A DNA stretch of 64,000 nt, from contig OZ220684.1 of the NCBI GenBank assembly GCA_965116395.1, positions 4,526,001-4,590,000 of the forward strand, written 5' to 3'. Every line of letters starts with the position of its first letter. Position 1 is the stretch's first letter. A program made the position numbers and the translations under genes. This stretch comes from Bin5 sp965116395 (GTDB lineage Bacteria; Chloroflexota; Anaerolineae; Caldilineales; Caldilineaceae). Below, one piece after another: positions 45,094 to 52,445 of this stretch. The notes under the pieces were generated by a model. The model was given only the letters and a program-made list of their open reading frames with translations. It ran no database searches and was not told the origin of the DNA.

Positions 45094-45534
45094 ATGGAAA
45101 ACATGTTGAACTTTGTGAACAGGTCGCCAAACAGTGACGGCCAAGGTCTCAGAGCAGAATTAATCGAGAATTCTCGAATCCCAGATTCTTGCCACTCCAC
45201 TGACGCGGACGAATTCGTCAGCAGTGCCAGCGCAGGCCCGCTTGCGGCCGCTTTCAAGGCCGTCGGCCACCCGGTCCGTCTGCAGATCCTGGATTTACTC
45301 GCACTGCGGTCAGACCCCGTTTGCGTTTGCGATATCGAATCCAGGTTTTCGCTGTCGCAGCCCACGATTTCGCACCACCTGCGTGTGTTGCGCAAGGCGG
45401 CCTTGGTGACCGGCGAACGGAGGGGCACTTGGATTTACTACTCAGTGAGCGGGGAAGGCATCAGGCCTGTTTCTTCATTTTTGCGCTCGCTCAGCAACCA
45501 CTCAGGAGAATCAGAATATGTCAGCCAGAATTGA
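45094..45534 (+). CDS. arsR: ArsR family transcriptional regulator
   Basis: A 146-residue winged-helix metalloregulator. The N-terminal 45 residues are extra and polar. The HTH (about 83-101, SRFSLSQPTISHHLRVL) recognises DNA. CVCD (C77, C79) is the arsenite-binding motif of typical ArsR, placed in helix 3. HPVRLQILDLLALRSDPV and YYSVSGEGI are family segments. It would repress its own operon until As(III) or Sb(III) binds. The last 17 bp overlap arsM. Confidence 0.92.
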   Translation: MENMLNFVNRSPNSDGQGLRAELIENSRIPDSCHSTDADEFVSSASAGPLAAAFKAVGHPVRLQILDLLALRSDPVCVCDIESRFSLSQPTISHHLRVLRKAALVTGERRGTWIYYSVSGEGIRPVSSFLRSLSNHSGESEYVSQN

Positions 45535-46417
45535 AATCTTGCAGAAACCAGTTGAACAACAGGCGGGCGATTGCGCCGACGGTATGTGTGCACTGCCGCC
45601 AGCCGCCGTCAAGGACGCAGAGGCGATCAGGGAGGAAGTCGAAAGCTATTACGGCGATGTAGCGGACTTGCAACTGACCGGGAGCGACCAGTCGGACTGC
45701 TGCGGCAGCGATCTCTATGAGGGCGAAGACCTCGGTCAACTGCCGGACGCAGCTGTCAACAGCAGCCGCGGCTGCGGCAATCCTCATGCCATCGCATCCT
45801 TGCGGCCCGGGGAAATCGTCCTCGATCTAGGTTCCGGCGGCGGGTTGGACGTACTGCTTGCGGCCCGCCAGGTGGGAGACAAAGGCTACGTCTACGGCGT
45901 CGACATGACAGACAGAATGCTGGAGCTGGCGCGTGGCAACGCGGCCAAAATCGGAGCGGCAAACGTGGAGTTTCGCAAAGGCAACCTGGAAGACCTGCCA
46001 CTGGAAGCCAGCGCTGTCGATGTTATTATTTCCAACTGCGTAGTGAACCTCACGCCAGACAAAGGCGTGGTACTGCGCGAGGCCTTCCGCGTGCTTAAGC
46101 CCGGCGGCCGTTTGGCAATTTCGGATATAGTGGTCGATGGTGATCTTGACGGCCTTCCTGTGAGCGAAGAACAGATTCGGGCCGGCCTGAGTTGGGCCGG
46201 TTGCATCGCCGGGGCACTTTCCGTCGCAGAATTCACCAGTCTTCTGCAAGAAGCCGGCTTCGAGGAAATCGAGATTATCGTTGAGCAGAGATACACCGCC
46301 GCCGACTTCAACGGCGACCTTCCATCTGCCCTCACCGACCTCCAGCCGCAGGTGCTGCAGGACCTGCTCCAACGCTTTACCAGCAGCAGCATAGAGGCGC
46401 GCAAGCCACAGCAGTGA
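45518..46417 (+). CDS. arsM: Arsenite methyltransferase
   Basis: A 299-residue SAM enzyme that methylates As(III) to methyl- and dimethyl-arsenicals. ATG at 45518 follows AGGAGAA. The SAM loop LDLGSGGGLDVLL is at about 102-114. Three conserved cysteines match those of characterised ArsM: C86 (SSRGCGNP), C174 (ISNCVVNL) and C229 (WAGCIAGA). A further N-terminal pair sits in CADGMC. It is overlapped by arsR in front and the MFS gene behind (4 bp, GTGA), a tight three-gene operon. The C-terminus matches the family tail. Confidence 0.95.
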   Translation: MSARIEILQKPVEQQAGDCADGMCALPPAAVKDAEAIREEVESYYGDVADLQLTGSDQSDCCGSDLYEGEDLGQLPDAAVNSSRGCGNPHAIASLRPGEIVLDLGSGGGLDVLLAARQVGDKGYVYGVDMTDRMLELARGNAAKIGAANVEFRKGNLEDLPLEASAVDVIISNCVVNLTPDKGVVLREAFRVLKPGGRLAISDIVVDGDLDGLPVSEEQIRAGLSWAGCIAGALSVAEFTSLLQEAGFEEIEIIVEQRYTAADFNGDLPSALTDLQPQVLQDLLQRFTSSSIEARKPQQ

Positions 46418-47661
46418 GCAGGTACTGGACGGTCTGGTCGGCAACGCTGCTCTTCTTTGGTGCGTTCTACGCCCTCCTGGTACCGATTCCATTGTACCTG
46501 GAGGCCGTAGGCCTGCCTGACTGGCAGATAGGCTTCGTCCTGGGGGCCTTTGGCGTTGCATCTCTTATAGGACGCCCGCTGGCAGGCGCCTTCAGTGACA
46601 GTCTGGGCAGCCGGCCGGTCATTCTGTTCGGCACGGCCGCTCTGGCTGTAGGCGCGGCCTTGATGAGCCTAACAACCAGCCCCACAATTCTCTTCGTCCT
46701 ACGCGTCCTGCAGGCGGCTGGGTACGTCACATTTACGACGGCCGCGACCGCGCTCGTTGCCGAGCTGGCGCCGGCGGCACGCCGCGGCGCAGCCCTTGCA
46801 CTGTTCGGCGTTGCAGCCAACGTCGCCATCACTTTAACGCCGGCTACGGTCAGCACAGGCTTGGAGTTTCTCACCCAACAGTTCGGCTGCCCTACCTCCC
46901 CTTGTCCTATGTGGTGTACCTCAGCGACCAATGCACTGGACGCTGAGGTAAGCACTAGCGGGTGCCCCATGTGGGGCCGCGGCATCGGTCACAGTGCCTT
47001 CATCCTGAGCGCCGGGCTGTCCCTGCTGGCCGGCGTGCTCGTCTGGCGAGTCATCCCGCGGGAGCACGACCCCGCGGGCGGCGATTTCAGGCTTTCTCAT
47101 CTGATCGCGGTGCCCCCGTCCTTGCGAGGGCCTATGCTCACGACCGCGCTCTTTGGCGTGAGTTTCGGAGCCCTCTTTGCCTTTTTGCCTCTATTGGCAG
47201 AGCGAAGGGAGTTGGCGTCGGGAGGAGCCGCCTACGGTGTTTACGGTGTCTCCATCATCGCCACGCGTGTGATAACCGGCCGCCTGTTGGACCGCCGCGA
47301 CCGCAGCCAGGTCCTGTTCCCTGCTCTGCTGGTAAACGCCGGCGGCCTGGCAGGGCTTGCCGCGGCAACCAGTATGCCGCTCATGCTCGCAAGCGCCGTG
47401 TTGATGGGCGTCGGATCAGGAATCACGCACCCCGCCTTGATCGCAATCTGCGTTGATCGCATGCCAGACACGCGGCGCGGTCGCGCCACGGCCAGCTTCT
47501 ATTTGGCTTTCGACCTTGGAATTGGGGTGGGGAGTTGGCTGCTTGGGCTTGTTCTTAGCGCAGTCGGACTGACCTGGCTATACCTCACAGCTTCGCTTGT
47601 CAGCATTGCCGGCGCTTTGACCGCTCCACTCTTGTCCGGGAAGCGGGAGCTCTCCGCTTAG
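46414..47661 (+). CDS. MFS transporter in the arsenic operon, probable (methyl)arsenical efflux
   Basis: A 415-residue MFS protein with about twelve helices. GTG at 46414 overlaps the arsM stop. The loop between helices 2 and 3 (DSLGSRPVI) is the cytoplasmic MFS signature. The external loop between helices 5 and 6 is long and holds four cysteines (C159, C164, C168, C184) with the motif CPMW twice (164-167 and 184-187). That is unusual and could bind arsenic. The transporter probably removes methylated arsenicals made by ArsM. It is not a close match to ArsJ or ArsP by motif. Function is inference from operon position. Confidence 0.85.
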   Translation: MSRYWTVWSATLLFFGAFYALLVPIPLYLEAVGLPDWQIGFVLGAFGVASLIGRPLAGAFSDSLGSRPVILFGTAALAVGAALMSLTTSPTILFVLRVLQAAGYVTFTTAATALVAELAPAARRGAALALFGVAANVAITLTPATVSTGLEFLTQQFGCPTSPCPMWCTSATNALDAEVSTSGCPMWGRGIGHSAFILSAGLSLLAGVLVWRVIPREHDPAGGDFRLSHLIAVPPSLRGPMLTTALFGVSFGALFAFLPLLAERRELASGGAAYGVYGVSIIATRVITGRLLDRRDRSQVLFPALLVNAGGLAGLAAATSMPLMLASAVLMGVGSGITHPALIAICVDRMPDTRRGRATASFYLAFDLGIGVGSWLLGLVLSAVGLTWLYLTASLVSIAGALTAPLLSGKRELSA

Positions 47662-47743
47662 CCAGGGAGCTGGCCCGCCGAGCCACCAAAATGCTGACCA
47701 AATCTGGCGCGGCCGCGTCTTCGGTTGCATTCTCCAACGGCCT

Positions 47744-48050
47744 GTCACTACTAAGCCATATACGGGGCTGTCTTGACCAGCCCTTTATCGCCGCCGCCAT
47801 TCAGGCAATCTGATTGCGTTATCGGTTGGTGGCAGCCACGTTGCTGGAGGGGAACCGCTGGAATGAGCACACACGGTCGGTGAGCGATGGTTTTGTAGGG
47901 GGGCGTTGCGGGGGCGCAGCCCCTGCACAAGGGAGGGCGCTTGCGCCCGACCGCCCAAATGCAAAGAGGGAGTATGGAGGAGTGAGGAGAGAGTAAACAG
48001 CTCAGCTCTCCTCATTAAGAATCGCAAACTAGTTGTGGCTGAGTAGCTGC
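47744..48050 (-). mobile_element. MITE-like element, copy C (inverted)
   Basis: A 307-bp copy in reverse orientation relative to copies A, B, D and E. The right end, reverse-complemented, is GCAGCTACTCAGCCACAACT; the left end is GTCACTACTAAGCC. The flanks AACGGCCT and AACGGATT agree at six of eight positions, an eroded 8-bp target duplication. The core hairpins GGGCG-CAAG-CGCCC and GGGGC-TGC-GCCCC are perfect. It lies between the arsenic-operon MFS gene and the MBL gene. Confidence 0.86.
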
Positions 48051-48057
48051 AACGGAT

Positions 48058-48789
48058 TTAGCCTGCCGTGGTTGCCTGCAGAACCCAAACCTCCGGTCCC
48101 TCAGGCAGTTTGGATTGCTCAAGAATGACTTCAGGCCTATTAGCCCGTTTGACGCGCTCCGGCGAATAACGTCGGGTGAATTCGCTTACATCCGCCATTG
48201 TTGGAAACTTGCATCCGGGCAACGCATAGTGCATCGGGATCGTCACGGCTGGCCGCAGGACCGCCAAAGCATCGTGCAGATCAGACAACTCAATCGTGGG
48301 CGGGCCGCCCGTGGGCACAATGGCCAGGTCCACGTCACCCATCTGCGCCAGCTGCCAAGCCTCAAGGCGGTTGCCCACGTCGCCGAAATGAACAATACGG
48401 ATCCCTTCGACGACAAAGCTGTACATGGCATTGTCACGCGGTTCCAGCTTGACAAGCATCGACTCCATCGCGGGGATGGCCGTGAACTGTATGCCGGCTC
48501 GCGTCAGGACCGCGGCTTGCGCAGCCGGGCGATTCTGACTCTCGCTGGCGCCGGAACCTTTCTCGCCATCATAGGGCAGAATGTGCGTAGCCGTAACTAT
48601 CTCCGGCGCTCCCGGAATCATGGCAGCATTGGCATGGGCTGAGTCGTCGTCCGAACTGCGTACAACGATGTCGGCCGTTTCGGCCACCGCCGCGAATCCC
48701 GACTTGTGGGGCGTGTATGGGTCTGTAATGATGCTGACGCCATCACCTTCTATCCGCAGACATGCATGTGCATACCACTTGACTTTCAT
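48058..48789 (-). CDS. Metallo-beta-lactamase-fold protein with degenerate metal motif
   Basis: A 243-residue protein related to UPF0173 and ascorbate-6-phosphate lactonase-like MBL hydrolases: MKVKWYAHACLRIEGDGVSIITDPY and VHFGDVGN match them. The usual HxHxDH site is replaced by SDDDSAH (about residues 46-52); only the last His remains. Later ligands HFGD and MHY are kept. It may bind one metal, or none, or a different metal. It follows the MDR dehydrogenase by 35 bp, so it is the last gene of the copA-ccmF group. Confidence 0.78.
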   Translation of the reverse strand: MKVKWYAHACLRIEGDGVSIITDPYTPHKSGFAAVAETADIVVRSSDDDSAHANAAMIPGAPEIVTATHILPYDGEKGSGASESQNRPAAQAAVLTRAGIQFTAIPAMESMLVKLEPRDNAMYSFVVEGIRIVHFGDVGNRLEAWQLAQMGDVDLAIVPTGGPPTIELSDLHDALAVLRPAVTIPMHYALPGCKFPTMADVSEFTRRYSPERVKRANRPEVILEQSKLPEGPEVWVLQATTAG

Positions 48790-48823
48790 TCAATCCCTTT
48801 CGCTTGCCACTGACGAAGCCAAC

Positions 48824-49861
48824 TCAACCTGAAAACATCAAAATGGACTTCGTGCCTTCCCCGGCCTGTACTCGCTGCACTGCACCCAGAATGTCGTCCA
48901 AACCGCAACGCGTGGAAATCACCGCTTCGATGTCGTCGGCGTGGTCCCGGACAAAGTGAAATGCTCTATGGAACTGTTGCACTGACGACGCAAAGGTACC
49001 TGTCAACACTATCTCGCCGTAATGTATCCAGCGAGGATCTACTGTCATCTTTTCGCCACGCGGCGTGCCGCCAAAGATGTTGAAGACTCCGCCATTGCGC
49101 ACGAGAGGCAGGTAGTTCTCCATCACTTTCGGCACGCCTACAGCCGCAATCACTACGTCAGCACCCAATTCAGAGAGCTCGCGCACGGCTGCCAGATTAT
49201 CTTCCCTCTCCGGGTTAACGACCCGCAGCGCGCCTACCCTTTGCGCCGTAACCAGGCGGGCCTCGTTGACATCAACACAGATTACATTAGCGCCTTGGGC
49301 CTTGGATACAATCGTATGTAACAGCCCAAGTGGACCCGCCCCAACCACAACAACCGTGTCTCCCGCCTTGGTCTTGCACTGTTCGGCGGCCGCAATGCAA
49401 CAGGAAGTCGGCTCAATCATCGCAGCCAGATCGAACTGCATTTCTCCAATATCAATAACGCCGCCCAACCGTACAATTTCGGCCGGCACACGGACGAACT
49501 CGGCGAATCCGCCGTCGTCACCGTGTCCAAGGCCGTGCTCATACAGACATAGGCTGTTGCGTCCCTGCCTGCAGTAGAAGCATTCCCCGCAGGCTGCAAT
49601 CGGGTAGACGGCCACCCGCTGCCCCGCATGTAAGCCGCCTTCCCTGGTTCCAGCCCCCAGCTCAACGATCGTTCCCGCGACTTCATGCCCCAGGATAGCC
49701 GGAAGCTCGGCCGGAATCCCGGCGCCGCCCAGAATCTTGACGTCGGTCGCACAGATGCCGGACGCCATCACCCGCACGACAATCTCACCGGGTCCTGCGT
49801 GAGGACGCGGCACTTCGGCTATGCGAATATCATTCTTCTCGTAGACTACTGCTGCTTTCAT
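48824..49861 (-). CDS. Zinc-dependent medium-chain alcohol/sorbitol dehydrogenase
   Basis: A 345-residue MDR enzyme. Catalytic zinc ligands are Cys in GICATD, His/Glu in GHEVAG and a Glu in EPTSC. The structural zinc set is CGECFYCRQGRNSLC. The NAD-binding motif is VVVGAGPLGLLHTI. It resembles threonine/sorbitol dehydrogenases; its substrate is not clear from sequence. ATG at 49861 is used; the CcmI-like gene overlaps it by 32 bp. Its place between cytochrome-assembly and MBL genes is unexplained. Confidence 0.9.
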   Translation of the reverse strand: MKAAVVYEKNDIRIAEVPRPHAGPGEIVVRVMASGICATDVKILGGAGIPAELPAILGHEVAGTIVELGAGTREGGLHAGQRVAVYPIAACGECFYCRQGRNSLCLYEHGLGHGDDGGFAEFVRVPAEIVRLGGVIDIGEMQFDLAAMIEPTSCCIAAAEQCKTKAGDTVVVVGAGPLGLLHTIVSKAQGANVICVDVNEARLVTAQRVGALRVVNPEREDNLAAVRELSELGADVVIAAVGVPKVMENYLPLVRNGGVFNIFGGTPRGEKMTVDPRWIHYGEIVLTGTFASSVQQFHRAFHFVRDHADDIEAVISTRCGLDDILGAVQRVQAGEGTKSILMFSG

Positions 49862-50234
49862 CTGGCGGCACATCCTCTACCCGGCGACGACCAACAATCT
49901 CGATTTCCAATTGGTCGGCCAGACCCACGCTGTTTGCTACTACAGTCTCAGAGCCGTCGGGCAAGCCATCGATCTGTTCAATCAGTGTCGAAGCTCTATT
50001 TCGCAGGATCCGGTTAAAGCGCTCGAAATCGGCACTCTCAATCTTGCCAACGCTGTGATCGAACTCCAGCTCCCTGATCGCCTCCAACGCCACCTCTTTG
50101 CGCGTCTGCAGATCGGCGATCTCTTCCCCTTCAGGCCGGCTCATCGGAGGCGCACTGCGAAATAGAGGCCAAATGACATATCCAACAGCGACGACACCAA
50201 CTATACCTATCAGGACGAGAGCTAACCACAACAT
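49830..50234 (-). CDS. CcmI-like cytochrome c biogenesis membrane protein
   Basis: A 134-residue protein with one N-terminal helix (about residues 2-23), then RKEVALEAIRELEFDHSVGKIESADFERF, the sequence pattern seen after the first helix in CcmI/CcmH-type assembly proteins. It lacks the TPR domain of full CcmI. The Glu/Ser-rich tail is not conserved. It lies just downstream of ccmF, which supports a role in haem attachment, perhaps presenting apocytochrome. Confidence 0.72.
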   Translation of the reverse strand: MLWLALVLIGIVGVVAVGYVIWPLFRSAPPMSRPEGEEIADLQTRKEVALEAIRELEFDHSVGKIESADFERFNRILRNRASTLIEQIDGLPDGSETVVANSVGLADQLEIEIVGRRRVEDVPPDESSSSLREE

Positions 50235-50354
50235 TCTAAGTCAATGCTTTCTGGCTACGGCCATTGTGAAAATGGCGCCGCCCGCCTTCTTGTCAAACGG
50301 GACGAAAGGAATGCGGTTTTGGATTCTTGGTGGCGTTTTCGGAACTGCCCCTGT

Positions 50355-52445
50355 TCAGGCTGACGCCTGGCCGGCGGTAGCCGATTCCCGGAATGGGGAA
50401 GTCACGGCGCGCGGGGCTCGTGCAGGGCGCGGATGCGGCCACACGCTAACGGCTGTTCCCAGGACCACAAGAAGGCCGCCTACCCACATCCACATTGTCA
50501 GCGGGTTGACATAGACGGTAAACGTAGCGCTGCTGCCGTCACCTTCCCAGCCGTTTAGTATTACATAAACGTCTTCAGCAGGAGTCATGCGCAGCCCGAC
50601 CTCGCTGGTTGGCTGATCCGGTGTCTTATCATAAATGTTGCGGCGCGGGACTATCTCCGTCAGATACCTGCCGGTTGCGGAATCATTCACGCTAATATTG
50701 GCTCTTATTTCAGTATGGTTACTTCTGCGCTCTGATTCAAGATCCGTATAGGTCAAGGTGTAGCCAGCCAGGTCGACCGACGCGCCGCTTGCCAGCGTGA
50801 CATGGGTTGTGGACTGGTAAAACTCGTTGCCGATGATGGCGACGCCGATCAGCACGATGCCAAAGTGGATGACATAGCCGCCATAGCGGCGCCCGTTACG
50901 GCGCATCAGCCCCCACAACGCCGCGGGCAACGGTTCGCCTCTGCTCTTGCGCCGGGCATTTGTGCCTCGCACAAACTCCTGCACAATCGTCGCGGCCACA
51001 AAAATGCAAGTGCTGAATCCTACAACCGGGAAGACATTGCGGCTGGTCAAGAGCAAGAACGGCACGCTGACGAGAGCGGCCGCGACCGGCCAGGTGAACT
51101 GGCGGCGTAACGCCTTTGCACCAGTGCGGCGCCAGCCAAGAAGCGGCCCAACGCCCATCAACACGAACAACAGCAGGAAGAGTGGACCAGCCACTCGATT
51201 GAACCAGGGGGCGGCAACCGCGATGCGTTCGCCGGTCAGGATCTCGCTGAACATGGGATAAAACGTACCCCACAACACAACAAATGCTATGCCCGCGAAC
51301 AACCAGTTGTTGGCCAGGAAGGCACCCTCGCGGCTGGAAATTGAATCAATTTCGTTCTCGCCCTGGAGGTAGGGAATCCGTTGATACAGCAGCAGCAGGA
51401 ACCCAACTGTGGTCAATGCGAGGAAAACGAGAAAATAGGGGCCAACCGGGCTTTGCGCGAAGCTGTGGACGCTGCTCAGTATGCCGCTTCTTGTGGTAAA
51501 AGTGCCCAGTATGACCAGGGTATAAGTTAGCCATATCAGGGTAACGTTCCAGACTTTGAGGATGCCGCGCTGCTCCTGAATGATGACGCTATGCAGGAAG
51601 GCGGTCGCGGTCAGCCAGGGCAGAAAACTGGCGTTCTCGACCGGGTCCCATGCCCAGTATCCTCCCCATCCCAACTCCATGTACGCCCACTGGCTGCCCA
51701 TGATGATGCCGGCCGAGAGAAACATCCACGGGATCAGCGTCCAGCGCCGTACCGTCCGCACCCAGCGCCTGTCCAGTCTCTTGCTCACCAGCGCGGCGAC
51801 TGCAAAGGCGAAGGGCACGCTCAATCCCACCCACCCCAGGTAGAGCATGACCGGGTGGATTACCATCCAGTAGTTTTGGAGCAAGGGGTTCAACCCGCGA
51901 CCGTCGCTCGGGACGATGCCGATCTGTTCAAAAGGGTTGGCGCTGAAGACGAGTAGAGTGAGGAAGAAAAGCAACGTGCCCAACAGTGTCGCGTTGACAA
52001 AGGGCATCAGGTAGCGATGCTTGTTTCGAAAGGTGAGAGCTGCCGCCGTACTGAACAGGCTGAGCAAGAGGGTCCAGAAGAGCAGACTTCCCGCCTGTCC
52101 GCCCCAGATCGCGGCAAACTTGTAGAAGGTTGGTAAACTTCGCTCGGAACTGTTCCAAATATAGCTGATTTGAAACTGGTCGGTAAGCAGACCGTACCAG
52201 AGAATCAGGGCTGCAACACTTACGAGCCCGCAGACGGCATAAACCGAGTGAAAACTGCTGTCGGTCAGCCGTTCGCTCCATGGGGCACTAAACTGCTTTG
52301 CAGTATCCGGCCCCAACTTGCGGGCCGGACTACCGGGATAAAACGCCCTCGACTCCAGCTGACCGCCCCAAAACCCAGCAGCCATTCCATAGGCACACAG
52401 GACCAGGGACAGCACTAGCGCCAGATACCCGAAATCGAATATCAT
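50355..52445 (-). CDS. ccmF: Cytochrome c haem lyase subunit CcmF
   Basis: A 696-residue multi-helix protein. The WWD-type segment GWGGYWAWDPVENASFLPWLTATAFLHS (about 208-235) binds haem for transfer to the apocytochrome outside the membrane. HPVMLYLGWVGLSVPFAFA and GFLLLLYQRIPYL are family features. ATG at 52445 fits the family start MIFDFGYLALVLSLV and overlaps the end of copA by 4 bp. CcmA-E are not in the window, so the rest of system I must lie elsewhere. Confidence 0.94.
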   Translation of the reverse strand: MIFDFGYLALVLSLVLCAYGMAAGFWGGQLESRAFYPGSPARKLGPDTAKQFSAPWSERLTDSSFHSVYAVCGLVSVAALILWYGLLTDQFQISYIWNSSERSLPTFYKFAAIWGGQAGSLLFWTLLLSLFSTAAALTFRNKHRYLMPFVNATLLGTLLFFLTLLVFSANPFEQIGIVPSDGRGLNPLLQNYWMVIHPVMLYLGWVGLSVPFAFAVAALVSKRLDRRWVRTVRRWTLIPWMFLSAGIIMGSQWAYMELGWGGYWAWDPVENASFLPWLTATAFLHSVIIQEQRGILKVWNVTLIWLTYTLVILGTFTTRSGILSSVHSFAQSPVGPYFLVFLALTTVGFLLLLYQRIPYLQGENEIDSISSREGAFLANNWLFAGIAFVVLWGTFYPMFSEILTGERIAVAAPWFNRVAGPLFLLLFVLMGVGPLLGWRRTGAKALRRQFTWPVAAALVSVPFLLLTSRNVFPVVGFSTCIFVAATIVQEFVRGTNARRKSRGEPLPAALWGLMRRNGRRYGGYVIHFGIVLIGVAIIGNEFYQSTTHVTLASGASVDLAGYTLTYTDLESERRSNHTEIRANISVNDSATGRYLTEIVPRRNIYDKTPDQPTSEVGLRMTPAEDVYVILNGWEGDGSSATFTVYVNPLTMWMWVGGLLVVLGTAVSVWPHPRPARAPRAVTSPFRESATAGQASA

